From assembly GCA_900766245.1 (NCBI GenBank), contig CAAFUR010000012.1:62001-126000 (forward strand): a stretch of DNA of 64,000 bases. The letters run 5' to 3'. Source of the DNA: Veillonellaceae bacterium (GTDB lineage Bacteria; Bacillota; Negativicutes; Veillonellales; Veillonellaceae). This document shows, piece after piece, positions 25,744 to 34,688 of the stretch. Numbering within the stretch: position 1 is the stretch's first letter; each line of letters begins with the position of its first letter. Below the pieces are notes generated by a model. That model worked only from the letters and a program-made list of their open reading frames with translations. It was not told the DNA's origin and ran no database searches. The position numbers and the translations under genes were made by a program.

Positions 25744-26104
25744 TATAAAACCTATATGTATTTTCCGTATATTGCGGGAAGTTCCTGCAAGAATAAACAC
25801 TATAATTAGGAGCCTGACGTTGGTTTAATACGGCAAGAATAGTAACCGTATGATGAATTTCGTTGATACTATAATAAATATCATATTTCTCGAAAGAATA
25901 AATATGATATACATTTTTAGTGGGCTTAGATACATTTAGAATACGATATCGATGCGGTAGATATGATAAACTCTCTATAGCTTTATGTATTTTATGCGAA
26001 GTGTACTTAGCTGTTTCTACGGAGAAAGATTCAGCTATATAGCAATAGATATTTAATAAATTGTATTCTGCAAATGATGAAAGTCGTATATCATAGGTTT
26101 CCAT
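25727..26104 (-). CDS. RelE/ParE-superfamily toxin
   Basis: A 125-residue protein of the ParE/RelE fold. It has the two-helix N-terminus (METYDIRLSSFAEYNLLNIY), a SLSYLPHRYRIL segment typical of ParE, and the beta-sheet core DIYYSINEIHHTVTILAVLNQRQ. Family members usually end about there, near residue 95-100; here a further 30 residues follow and the last four (KRTP) are encoded by the eno terminator stem. Starts 2 bases after the antitoxin stop, the normal antitoxin-toxin order. Toxic activity and target (gyrase or ribosome) cannot be told from sequence. Confidence 0.82.
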   Translation of the reverse strand: METYDIRLSSFAEYNLLNIYCYIAESFSVETAKYTSHKIHKAIESLSYLPHRYRILNVSKPTKNVYHIYSFEKYDIYYSINEIHHTVTILAVLNQRQAPNYSVYSCRNFPQYTENTYRFYTKRTP

Positions 26105-26106
26105 AA

Positions 26107-26397
26107 TTATTCTCCTAATAAAGTAGCGAAAAATTCTTTAGCAGAACGTCCATTACCGTTATTTGATTCTTCGACTCCACGAGATAAAATATCTTCTAAT
26201 TTTGAAGGGCTAAAGTCAGATGTACTAAGGGGCGGTGTATTTAACTTTAGATCAAAAGGGAGTCCGTTATGTAGGATAATTTGTCGATAGAATAAATCAA
26301 TAGCGACAGCGCGACTTAGTCCAAGGTCTTCTAAAATAGATTCAGCATGTTGTTTTATATTTTCATTAATTCGGACATTAACACTAGCAGATTTCAT
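26107..26397 (-). CDS. RelB/DinJ-type antitoxin
   Basis: A 96-residue antitoxin. The N-terminal ribbon-helix-helix (KSASVNVRINENIKQHAES, then ILEDLGLSRAVAIDLFYRQI) is the RelB/DinJ signature, used for DNA binding and autoregulation; the C-terminal half should wrap the toxin. An AGGAGACC site precedes the ATG. It is the first gene of the pair, with a palindrome overlapping its promoter. Confidence 0.9.
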   Translation of the reverse strand: MKSASVNVRINENIKQHAESILEDLGLSRAVAIDLFYRQIILHNGLPFDLKLNTPPLSTSDFSPSKLEDILSRGVEESNNGNGRSAKEFFATLLGE

Positions 26398-26430
26398 GAG
26401 GGTCTCCTTTCTGGTTACTATGTTAAGTAA

Positions 26431-26459
26431 ATTATAAACTGTTGTATTGCATTATGCAA
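26431..26459 (-). promoter_or_regulatory. Promoter and autoregulatory palindrome of the toxin-antitoxin operon
   Basis: On the minus strand TTGCAT (26459-26454), 17-base spacer and TATAAT (26436-26431). The palindrome TTGCAT-T-ATGCAA (26447-26459) covers the -35 box, as expected for a ribbon-helix-helix operator. Confidence 0.7.
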
Positions 26460-26484
26460 CATAAAATAATATATGGAATATAAA

Positions 26485-26512
26485 TTGACTAGGTAGTAGT
26501 TTGTGATATAAT
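26485..26512 (+). promoter_or_regulatory. Promoter of the short RNA before putP
   Basis: TTGACT (26485-26490), 16-base spacer, TATAAT (26507-26512). Transcription should begin near 26519 with the sequence GAAAAGGAGAGCC. Confidence 0.78.
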
Positions 26513-26518
26513 ATAAAT

Positions 26519-26630
26519 AAGAAAAGGAGAGCCATCAACGTGCGTTCGGCGTTAGGCTCATCTGAGGAATGAAAAAAGATGATACCTAACGTGTTGAGGA
26601 GTGGTAGTCCTCATGCGTTAGGTATTTTCA
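26519..26630 (+). ncRNA. Attenuator-like leader or small RNA with competing hairpins
   Basis: The strand CCTAACG (26585-26591) can pair with CGTTAGG at 26550-26556 or with CGTTAGG at 26616-26622. The second option gives a long terminator: ATACCTAACG/CGTTAGGTAT with inner TGAGGA/TCCTCA (26595-26600 with 26608-26613), ending in TTTTC. The first TGAGGA (26563-26568) can also pair with TCCTCA. This is the layout of a riboswitch or attenuator expression platform. It matches no class I can name. The next gene is putP, 180 bases downstream. From 26640 to 26810 there is only AT-rich DNA with TATAAT-like words near 26720 and 26733 that may give putP a second promoter. Confidence 0.6.
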
Positions 26631-26810
26631 TTGTCTACTTACATAGATCAATGATAGCACTCACTTTGTTTTATACATAGTGTTTATTTTTTTGTATAAA
26701 ATCCGTGAAAGACGATATATATAATCTATGATATAATAGAAAAGATTAATGCTGAATGCATTCTATAGAATTTTAAGTAAAGGTGAAAAGATTAGGAAAG
26801 GAGGAGTAGG

Positions 26811-28292
26811 GTGTACAACAATTTTGAAGTGATTGGGGCATTTGCATTGTATTTAGGCCTCATGATGTACATCGGGGTATATTATTACCGCAAGTCTAAT
26901 AGCTTAGACGACTATATTTTAGGAGGTCGCCAGCTAGGCCCTTGGATCACGTCCATGAGTGCGGAAGCATCAGATATGAGTGGATGGATGTTGATGGGTT
27001 TACCTGGATTTGCCTACTCAACAGGTATATCGGCCTTATGGATTGCCATTGGTTTAGCTTTGGGAACGTGGCTGAACTGGGTGTTCGTATCGAAACGATT
27101 GCGCAATTATACAGAGGTAGCGAATAATAGTTTGACTATACCGGATTATTTGAAAAACCGTTTTCATGATACATCAAGAATTGTGCCGGTGGTGTCTGCT
27201 ATCTTCATCGTTATTTTCTTTTTAATTTACACGTCCTCCGGATTTGTGGCAGGTGGTAAATTATTTAATACTATCTTTGGACTAGATTACATGACATCTC
27301 TCTTTATTACAGCAGGGGTAGTTATTTTCTACACGTTCCTAGGTGGTTTCCTAGCTGTAAGTTGGACAGACTGTATCCAAGGTATGATGATGTTCTTCGC
27401 CATCTTATTGGTACCGGTGACGGCAGCCATGTATTTAGGTGGTCCTGTGGAAACATCTCAATTAATTGCTACGGAGTTCCCAGCAGGCTTGTCGATTTGG
27501 GGACCGGAACAAGATACTTTCACCTTGGTGGTAGGTATCATTTCTAGCCTAGGATGGGGGCTTGGTTACTTTGGTCAACCTCACATCTTAGTACGTTTCA
27601 TGGCGATTTCCGATGCGAAAGAATTGAAAAAAGCTACGAATATTGCCATGATTTGGGTTGTGATTTCCTTGTTGGCTGCGGTGGCAGTAGGTCTTGTTGG
27701 TAAAGTGTACTTAACAACACCGCTAGTAGATGCCGACGCAGAAACAGTGTTCCTTGTGATGAGCGAGCATTTATTTAACCCATTTGTGGCAGGTTTGATT
27801 TGGTCCGCTGTATTGGCAGCCATCATGAGTACAGCCTCTGCACAATTGTTAGTAACTGCATCTTCTGTGTCGCAAGATTTGTACCGCAATGTGTTTGCCC
27901 GTGATGCAGGAGATCGTGAACTAGTTATGGTGAGCCGTGCTACGGTATTGATCGTATCTGCAATTGCCATCGTGATGGCAGTGAATCCACAAAGCTATAT
28001 CTTGACGATGGTGGCCTATGCATGGGCTGGATTCGGTGCTGCATTTGGTCCCGCTATCTTAATCTCGTTGACTTGGAAACGTATGACTCTGAAAGGTTGT
28101 ATCGCTGGTATCTTAGTAGGTGGTATTACCGTTCTTGTGTGGAAACAATTCGGTTGGTTCGGCTTGTATGAAATCGTACCAGGTTTCATCTTATCTGCCA
28201 TTGCTATCTTTGTAGTAAGCTTGTTGGATCATGAGCCAAGCAAAGAAATCCAAGCGGAGTTTGATGCATCAGAACAAATGCATATTTTATAA
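26811..28292 (+). CDS. putP: Sodium/proline symporter, PutP type
   Basis: A 493-residue solute:sodium symporter (SSS family) with about 13 membrane helices. The N-terminal helix and the loop SLDDYILGGRQLGPWITSMSAEASDMSGWMLMGLPGFAY are typical of PutP, including the Asp and Ser residues that bind sodium and proline. The sodium-site segment AAIMSTASAQLLVTASS near residue 340 is conserved. The start is GTG with AAAGGAGG upstream. Proline is the likely but not proven substrate. Single gene with a strong terminator. Confidence 0.9.
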   Translation: MYNNFEVIGAFALYLGLMMYIGVYYYRKSNSLDDYILGGRQLGPWITSMSAEASDMSGWMLMGLPGFAYSTGISALWIAIGLALGTWLNWVFVSKRLRNYTEVANNSLTIPDYLKNRFHDTSRIVPVVSAIFIVIFFLIYTSSGFVAGGKLFNTIFGLDYMTSLFITAGVVIFYTFLGGFLAVSWTDCIQGMMMFFAILLVPVTAAMYLGGPVETSQLIATEFPAGLSIWGPEQDTFTLVVGIISSLGWGLGYFGQPHILVRFMAISDAKELKKATNIAMIWVVISLLAAVAVGLVGKVYLTTPLVDADAETVFLVMSEHLFNPFVAGLIWSAVLAAIMSTASAQLLVTASSVSQDLYRNVFARDAGDRELVMVSRATVLIVSAIAIVMAVNPQSYILTMVAYAWAGFGAAFGPAILISLTWKRMTLKGCIAGILVGGITVLVWKQFGWFGLYEIVPGFILSAIAIFVVSLLDHEPSKEIQAEFDASEQMHIL

Positions 28293-28313
28293 TTACATAC
28301 ACATAGTAAACGA

Positions 28314-28355
28314 AATGTTGGGACTACTCCTTTGGGGTAGTGCCAACATTTTTTT
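28314..28355 (+). terminator. Terminator of putP
   Basis: AATGTTGG...CCAACATT with ACTACTCC/GGGGTAGT pairing inside, followed by seven Ts. The stretch from 28356 to 28668 holds no frame or signal that I can support. Confidence 0.88.
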
Positions 28356-28675
28356 GTAGAAGATACTTATAGATGAGGTACTTATAAAGCACACATTTAG
28401 TAATCACTGGGGTCTGTATGAATTGGCATATCTTTTTTACTAATATGTATGGATACAACTATAAGTCCTACTAGGTCTTGTTAGGAAGTTATAACGTGCG
28501 GTAAGGAAGGTAGTATCTTAAAGGAAACGTGTAACAAGATAGGTATGTCTGCTAGTTCATGATGAAGGAAATTATTGTACTAGAAGAATAGTATAAAAAA
28601 ACTGCAAGGTGCATATAACGATATAGGCAATGACTATGGAAAAGAAAGAAGAGTTCTTGGCGGAATAGTTTATAG

Positions 28676-28707
28676 GTATCTATAAAAATGGTATAATATA
28701 TAGATAC
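28676..28707 (+). promoter_or_regulatory. Inverted repeat enclosing the recQ operon -10 box
   Basis: A perfect 9-bp inverted repeat GTATCTATA (28676-28684) and TATAGATAC (28699-28707) flanks TATAAT (28692-28697). The -35 region is weak (TTTATA-like). The arrangement suggests an operator for an unknown regulator of recQ-thyA-folA. Confidence 0.55.
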
Positions 28708-28745
28708 GATTCGATAAATGTACAGTTAGAAAGGAGGAAAGACAT

Positions 28746-30566
28746 ATGGATGCTAGAGCCTTACGAGCATTGCAACATTTTTATGGATATTCCAGTTTTC
28801 GCCCCGCTCAAGAGGTACCTGTTACAGCTTTGTTAGAGAACCAAGATGTGCTAGGGATCATGCCTACTGGGGCAGGTAAATCGATTTGCTTTCAAATTCC
28901 TGCGATGCTAAAGGCGGGCATTACCATTGTGTTTTCTCCGTTGATTTCCTTGATGCAAGATCAGGTGGATACCTTGAAAGAGCAAGGTATGCCAGCGGCG
29001 TATATGAATAGCACCCTCAGTCGAGAAGAACAGAATAAAATTTTGTACTATTTACGGGAAGGGCGCATTAAACTATTATACTTGGCACCAGAAAAATTAG
29101 AGTCCGAAGGGTTTTGTGAGTTTTTAAGAGGACTGCCAATTAGCCAAGTCATCATTGATGAAGCCCATTGTGTGTCACAATGGGGGCATGATTTTAGGCC
29201 TTCTTTCACGGCCATAGGACCTTTTATTAAGAGCTTGCCCCATAGACCTGTGGTAGGGGCTTTTACTGCCAGTGCTACGGAAGAAGTAGAACGCGATATA
29301 AAACAACTTTTAGGATTGGAGAATGTGCGTGTGTATATTACGGGATTTGATCGGCCTAACTTGGCGTTTTCTGTGATCCACGAAAGTAAGCGTATGGAAT
29401 ATGTACGGGATTATGTGCTACACAATCCAAATGATGTGGGGATTATCTATTGCGCTACTAGGGCGAATGTGGAAAAAGTATATCGTGAGTTGTTGCGATA
29501 CGGCGCGAAAGCAGGCTATTACCATGGTGGCTTATCTGATGAAGAACGCAAGTACCAACAGAATCGCTATGCCTTCGATGAGGTGCAAGTCATGGTAGCC
29601 ACGAACGCCTTCGGTATGGGTATTGATAAAAGTAATGTGCGCTATGTCATCCATTACCAAATGCCACGAAATATGGAAAGTTACTACCAAGAGGCAGGCC
29701 GTGCTGGACGAGATGGAGCACCGGCAGACTGTATTTTGCTCTATAATGGGCAAGATGTGGCAGTACATCAATATATTCTAAGTCAAAGTGACTTGCCACC
29801 AGAACGACAACGGATTGAGCGGAATATGCTACAAGCTATGATCGATTATTGTCACACACCTATATGTCTACGTAAATTCATGTTGTCTTATTTTGGTGAA
29901 CAAGTGCCTTGGGATCAATGTCATCATTGCAGTACTTGTGATGAACCACGAGTGGCGGTGGATGTAACAGCCGATGCGAGCGCAGTAATGCAGACGATTT
30001 GGAATACAGAAGAACGATATGGTGTGACCATGATTGCGGATATCCTATGTGGGAATCGGACGGAGCGTATTGAGAAGTTTCGCTTACACCGATTATCCGT
30101 ATTTGGCAAATTAAATCGTTGGGCAGAAAAAGATGTGAAAGGCTTTATTAAGCGCTTAATGGCGATGGGGTATGTGACGTCTTCGGGAGGGCAATATCCT
30201 ATTTTATCCGTTACGGAACAAGGTCATGAAGTATTAGCGGGACGGGTCACTGTGAAAGATGTGCCTATTGAGGTAGGGGAACATCGTCCTATGCAGGGCC
30301 GTTCTAAATCAAATGCTTCAGGGCTAGCAAAAGCCACTAAGAATAACTCCTTATTTGAGGCTCTGCGAGTGCATCGTTTGGAACTTTCAAAAATAGAAGG
30401 GGTAAAACCGTTCATGATCTTTTCAGACGCTACTTTATTGGACATGGTAGCAAAAGAACCATTGACCTTAGGAGATATGGCGAATGTGAAAGGCGTAGGA
30501 GATATGAAGCTGCGCAAATATGGCAATGAATTTTTGAAGGTCATTGCCGGGTTTAAGGAGGCATAG
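28746..30566 (+). CDS. recQ: RecQ-family DNA helicase
   Basis: A 606-residue superfamily 2 helicase for recombination repair. Walker A is MPTGAGKSICFQ near residue 38, the DEAH box is IIDEAHCVSQWGHDFRP near residue 138, motif VI is QEAGRAGRDG near residue 317, and the zinc site uses cysteines in CLRKF and DQCHHCSTC near residues 376-397. A winged helix follows, and an HRDC domain ends the protein. AAAGGAGGAAAG lies upstream of ATG 28746. The thyA start follows the stop directly, so the genes form an operon. Confidence 0.95.
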   Translation: MDARALRALQHFYGYSSFRPAQEVPVTALLENQDVLGIMPTGAGKSICFQIPAMLKAGITIVFSPLISLMQDQVDTLKEQGMPAAYMNSTLSREEQNKILYYLREGRIKLLYLAPEKLESEGFCEFLRGLPISQVIIDEAHCVSQWGHDFRPSFTAIGPFIKSLPHRPVVGAFTASATEEVERDIKQLLGLENVRVYITGFDRPNLAFSVIHESKRMEYVRDYVLHNPNDVGIIYCATRANVEKVYRELLRYGAKAGYYHGGLSDEERKYQQNRYAFDEVQVMVATNAFGMGIDKSNVRYVIHYQMPRNMESYYQEAGRAGRDGAPADCILLYNGQDVAVHQYILSQSDLPPERQRIERNMLQAMIDYCHTPICLRKFMLSYFGEQVPWDQCHHCSTCDEPRVAVDVTADASAVMQTIWNTEERYGVTMIADILCGNRTERIEKFRLHRLSVFGKLNRWAEKDVKGFIKRLMAMGYVTSSGGQYPILSVTEQGHEVLAGRVTVKDVPIEVGEHRPMQGRSKSNASGLAKATKNNSLFEALRVHRLELSKIEGVKPFMIFSDATLLDMVAKEPLTLGDMANVKGVGDMKLRKYGNEFLKVIAGFKEA

Positions 30567-31358
30567 ATGAGTTTAGCAGATACGCAATATTTACAGATTA
30601 TAGAAAATATATTAGATCATGGGTATTATGCCAACAATCGTACAGGCATTGCGACCTATAAATTACCGCATCAAGTGATGCAATTCAATTTAGCAAAAGA
30701 ATTTCCTATTTTAACTACGAAATTTGTGGCTTTCAAAACGGCCATTAAAGAGTTGCTTTGGATTTGGCAGTTGCAATCTAATGATGTGCGTCAGTTGCAG
30801 GCTATGAATGTAAAAGTTTGGGATGAATGGATGCGTGAAGATGGTACGATTGGTAAGGCTTATGGATACCAAATTGCCAAATATAAACAGTTAGATAATT
30901 TATTGGATATGCTACAAAAGGACCCTCAAAGCCGTCGTATGATTGTGACCTTGTGGAATATTGAGGACTTGCCAGATATGGCGTTGCAACCATGTGCCTA
31001 TGAAACATTATGGGATGTCACCGATGGTCGTTTAAATTGTATGCTTATCCAGCGCAGTGGGGATATGGGATTAGGTGTGCCTTTTAATACGGCTCAATAT
31101 GCCGCATTAGTGCATATGATTGCCCAAGTCTCTGGATTAGAGCCAGGACAATTCACGCATGTCATCAATAATGCACATGTGTATGAGAACCATGTAGAAG
31201 CCTTGCGTACTCAATTAGAGCGTAAGCACGAAGCCCTAGAGGCTCCGGTGTTACGATTAAACCCGGAGGTTAAGAATTTCTATGATTTCAAACCAGAAGA
31301 TATTACCTTAGAAGGTTATGAGCATTTAGGGAAACTATCTATGACAGTGGCTGTGTAA
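30567..31358 (+). CDS. thyA: Thymidylate synthase
   Basis: A 263-residue ThyA that methylates dUMP with methylenetetrahydrofolate to give dTMP and dihydrofolate. The nucleotide-binding RTGIATYKL is near residue 25, the catalytic cysteine is seen in LQPCAYETLW near residue 139, and the dUMP-binding RSGDMGLGVPFN follows near residue 160. AAGGAGGC precedes ATG 30567. Paired with folA, which recycles the dihydrofolate it makes. Confidence 0.95.
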   Translation: MSLADTQYLQIIENILDHGYYANNRTGIATYKLPHQVMQFNLAKEFPILTTKFVAFKTAIKELLWIWQLQSNDVRQLQAMNVKVWDEWMREDGTIGKAYGYQIAKYKQLDNLLDMLQKDPQSRRMIVTLWNIEDLPDMALQPCAYETLWDVTDGRLNCMLIQRSGDMGLGVPFNTAQYAALVHMIAQVSGLEPGQFTHVINNAHVYENHVEALRTQLERKHEALEAPVLRLNPEVKNFYDFKPEDITLEGYEHLGKLSMTVAV

Positions 31359-31368
31359 GGAGTTATCT

Positions 31369-31854
31369 ATGTTAGCAATGATTGTAGCAGTGGCTGAGAA
31401 TGGCGTTATAGGCAAGGATAATCAACTGATTTGGCGCATTCCAGAAGATTTAGCATATTTTAAAAAACGCACTACTGGGCATGTTATCATAATGGGACGG
31501 AAGACATTAGAGTCTTTGCCATTTTTGTTGCCTAATCGTGAACATTGGGTCATTACGTCGCAATTAGATTACACACCACCCTATGAAAGTGTAAAAGTAT
31601 TTCATAGTCCAGAGGATGCAGTTCAGGCGGCGAAGGACTTAGACTTGGCGTACTGCATCGGAGGCGCTCAAGTGTATGCTAGTTTAGCGCCTTATGCAGA
31701 TCGTTTGTATGTGACGGAATTACACCGAGCTTTCACAGGAGATGTGATATTTACGGAGCATACCAAGCCAGAATGGATAGAAGTAGAGCGTGTACAAGGC
31801 GCAGGGCATGAGGAATTGTCCTATGATTTCGTAACGTATGAAAGGCGGAAATAG
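31369..31854 (+). CDS. folA: Dihydrofolate reductase
   Basis: A 161-residue NADPH-dependent reductase making tetrahydrofolate. MLAMIVAVAENGVIGKDNQLIWRIPEDL carries the family N-terminus and the catalytic acidic residue; GRKTLESLP near residue 44 and the cofactor loop CIGGAQVYASL near residue 97 follow. AAGGAG precedes ATG 31369, 10 bases after thyA. Confidence 0.95.
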   Translation: MLAMIVAVAENGVIGKDNQLIWRIPEDLAYFKKRTTGHVIIMGRKTLESLPFLLPNREHWVITSQLDYTPPYESVKVFHSPEDAVQAAKDLDLAYCIGGAQVYASLAPYADRLYVTELHRAFTGDVIFTEHTKPEWIEVERVQGAGHEELSYDFVTYERRK

Positions 31855-31855
31855 A

Positions 31856-34246
31856 ATGGAAATACATGTAGTGATAGCCCAAGAATTAGGGGTAAAACCG
31901 CATCAAGTAGAAGCGGCTATTACTTTATTAGATGAGGGCAATACGGTACCATTTATTGCACGGTATCGAAAAGAAGTGACTGGTGAGTTAAAAGATGAAC
32001 AATTACGTGAAATCGAAGAGCGTACGAAATATTTGCGCAATTTGTTGCAACGAAAAGAAGAAGTGACAAAATCTATCGAGGAACAGGGCAAATTGACGGA
32101 AGAATTGTCCTTAGCCATTACGAAAGCTATGAAATTACAGGAGTTAGAGGACTTGTATTTACCGTTCCGTCCGAAAAAACGAACTCGTGCTTCTATGGCG
32201 AGAGATAGAGGGTTGGAACCATTGGCACAGGCATTGTTCACAACGGCTACAGAAGAAGCGTTATGCCAACTAGGGACAGAGTATCTTACTGAAGAAGTGC
32301 CGACTGTGGAAGATGCCTTACAAGGAGCGATGGATATTGTGGCGGAAGAAGCCAGTGAACGAGCAGATATTCGCCAATATTTGCGTAAAGCCATGTGGGA
32401 AACAGGCCATATGAAAACAGAGCTTGTAGGCGAAGAAGAAGTAAACCAAGGATTCTTACAGTACAATGAAGAATATAAGGAACCAATTCGTCAAGTTCCA
32501 TCCCATCGTGTATTGGCCATGAACCGAGGGGAAAGCTTGGGAGCCCTAAAAGTTAGCTTTGTGGTACCGGATGAAAGGTTTATCCAATATATGGTAGACA
32601 CCGTACAAGGCGACACTAGGGTAGAGCATTCGTATATCGCTGAAGCTATTGCTGATGGATATAAGCGTCTATTATATCCATCCTTAGAGCGTGAAACTCG
32701 AAATGCTATGACAGAGCAAGCAGAAGAGCAGGCTATCAAAGTATTTGGGACGAACTTGCGCAATCTATTACTGCAAGCACCTTTATCTGGACATGTCATC
32801 ATGGGGTTAGATCCTGGATATCGTACAGGTTGTAAAATGGCTATTATCGATAGGGAAGGTAATGTCCTAGATTATGGAGCTTATTATCTTACGATGAGTG
32901 ATAAACAAGCAGAGCGGGCCAAACAAGAATTAGCTAAGAAAATTCGCCAATATGGTGTTACCTTGATTTCTATCGGCAATGGCACGGCGTCTTATGAAAC
33001 AGAGCAATTTACATCTGCCATGATTGCGGAAGAAGGATTAGATTGTCATTATATTATCACCAATGAAGCTGGTGCCTCTGTATACTCCGCTTCTAAGTTG
33101 GCTATTGAAGAATTGCCAGATTTAGATGTATCTATTCGTGGTGCTGTATCGATTGCGCGCCGTGTACAAGACCCATTGGCGGAATCCGTGAAAATTGACC
33201 CAAAATCAATTGGTGTAGGTCAGTACCAACACGATGTGAATCAAAAACAATTGGGTGCAACCTTGGATCAGGTGGTAGAAACGGTAGTTAACCATGTAGG
33301 GGTAGAGCTTAATACAGCCTCTCCAGCCATATTAAAACATGTGTCTGGTATTTCTAGTACAGTGGCGAATAATATCATTGCTTATCGCAAGGAACATGGA
33401 GCGTTTACAAGTCGTAAGCAATTGTTGAAAGTAGCTCGTTTAGGTCCTGCGGCCTTTACACAATGTGCAGGTTTCTTACGCATCGGTAAAGGGGAGAACC
33501 CTCTAGATGCGACGCCAGTTCATCCAGAGTCCTATGAGATTGCCCAAGGCGTGCTCACACAATTGGGCATGTCCTTAGAAGATTTGCGAGATAAAGCAAT
33601 GTTGGAAACGGCAAAGGCGAAACTGCAAGCGGTGGATGTAGAAGAGTTGGCGAAACAGCTAGATGCAGGTGTACCTACGGTGCGAGATATTGTAGAAGCC
33701 TTACAAAAACCAGGTCGTGATCCACGGGAAGATTTACCAGCACCGATGACTCGTAAACAAATTATGAGTTTGGAAGATATTCAGGTGGGCACCGTGGTAA
33801 AAGGAACCGTCCATAATGTGGTAGACTTTGGTGCTTTTGTAGACTTTGGTGTAAAAATCAATGGCCTTTTGCATAAAAGTGAGTTTTGTGCCTACCATGA
33901 ACACCCATCTGATGTATTGGCAGTAGGAGATATTATCGAAGTGGAAATCATCTCTGTCGATGCGAAACGCAATCGTATTGGTTTATCTATGAAACGAGAA
34001 AAGCCAAAAGATCCAAACCGCCAAGGTCATAAACGTAATGGTGTTGGAAACATTCGTCGAGATACACAAACTAAGAATGGTCAGCAACAAAAGGGAGAAA
34101 GACAAGAGTCTAGAAATCTGAAAAACTCAAAAGGGAATCCTATGCGAGATAGAAATAAAGGCAATGGTGGAAAGCGTCGAGAAAAAGAACAGGACTTAGG
34201 CGCTTTATTACAACAATGGGCTGATCGTGGAGGACGTAAACGATGA
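31856..34246 (+). CDS. tex: Tex-like S1 RNA-binding protein
   Basis: A 796-residue Tex protein, a cytoplasmic nucleic-acid-binding transcription factor related to Spt6. Domains: N-terminal helical HTH region, YqgF-like RNase H fold (VIMGLDPGYRTGCKMAIID near residue 318), a helix-hairpin-helix pair (RKQLLKVARLGPAAFTQ), and S1 domain (GTVVKGTVHNVVDFGAFVDF near residue 645). A C-terminal tail of about 85 residues is highly basic and lacks order (RNGVGNIRRDTQ and RNKGNGGKRREKEQ). ATG 31856 follows the folA stop by one base; AAAGGCGG lies upstream. Confidence 0.95.
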   Translation: MEIHVVIAQELGVKPHQVEAAITLLDEGNTVPFIARYRKEVTGELKDEQLREIEERTKYLRNLLQRKEEVTKSIEEQGKLTEELSLAITKAMKLQELEDLYLPFRPKKRTRASMARDRGLEPLAQALFTTATEEALCQLGTEYLTEEVPTVEDALQGAMDIVAEEASERADIRQYLRKAMWETGHMKTELVGEEEVNQGFLQYNEEYKEPIRQVPSHRVLAMNRGESLGALKVSFVVPDERFIQYMVDTVQGDTRVEHSYIAEAIADGYKRLLYPSLERETRNAMTEQAEEQAIKVFGTNLRNLLLQAPLSGHVIMGLDPGYRTGCKMAIIDREGNVLDYGAYYLTMSDKQAERAKQELAKKIRQYGVTLISIGNGTASYETEQFTSAMIAEEGLDCHYIITNEAGASVYSASKLAIEELPDLDVSIRGAVSIARRVQDPLAESVKIDPKSIGVGQYQHDVNQKQLGATLDQVVETVVNHVGVELNTASPAILKHVSGISSTVANNIIAYRKEHGAFTSRKQLLKVARLGPAAFTQCAGFLRIGKGENPLDATPVHPESYEIAQGVLTQLGMSLEDLRDKAMLETAKAKLQAVDVEELAKQLDAGVPTVRDIVEALQKPGRDPREDLPAPMTRKQIMSLEDIQVGTVVKGTVHNVVDFGAFVDFGVKINGLLHKSEFCAYHEHPSDVLAVGDIIEVEIISVDAKRNRIGLSMKREKPKDPNRQGHKRNGVGNIRRDTQTKNGQQQKGERQESRNLKNSKGNPMRDRNKGNGGKRREKEQDLGALLQQWADRGGRKR

Positions 34247-34683
34247 TATACATCATAAGTATCTTGACTTTCATGTTGGATCAAGTAGCAAAATGGTATG
34301 TACGCAGCCACTTTCGATTAGGTGAATCTGTACCAGTTGTACCTGATGTATTTCATTGGACCTATATTGTGAATCATGGAGCAGCTTTTGGCGTGTTGAT
34401 GAACCAACGATGGATATTGTTATTGGTCGTAGTGCTGTTGCTAGGCGCCATGTACGTAGGTCGTAAGAAATTAGCTAGGGCACCGTTATATGCGCGAATT
34501 GGTACAGGGACGCTCTTAGGTGGTGCCTTGGGGAATGCCTGGGATCGTTTGTGCTTAGGTGGTGTGGTAGATTTCTTTGATTTCCGAGTATGGCCTATCT
34601 TTAATATTGCAGATATTGGTATTTGCATTGGTGTGCCTTTGTTGATTCTATATTTTTGGTCCTATGAAAGCCAGAAACAGTGA
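34243..34683 (+). CDS. lspA: Lipoprotein signal peptidase
   Basis: A 146-residue inner-membrane aspartyl protease that removes signal peptides from prolipoproteins such as the binding protein encoded at 39531. Four membrane helices are visible. The conserved VNHGAAFGVL motif is near residue 46; the catalytic aspartates are in GNAWDRLCLGGVVDFFDF near residues 102-120. Start overlaps the tex stop as ATGA, so translation is coupled. Confidence 0.95.
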   Translation: MIYIISILTFMLDQVAKWYVRSHFRLGESVPVVPDVFHWTYIVNHGAAFGVLMNQRWILLLVVVLLLGAMYVGRKKLARAPLYARIGTGTLLGGALGNAWDRLCLGGVVDFFDFRVWPIFNIADIGICIGVPLLILYFWSYESQKQ

Positions 34684-34688
34684 GGTAA

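Noticed and set aside
31903..32466. A 187-codon minus-strand open frame inside tex
   Set aside because: Serine- and arginine-rich shadow of a conserved gene; no ribosome site and no recognisable domain.
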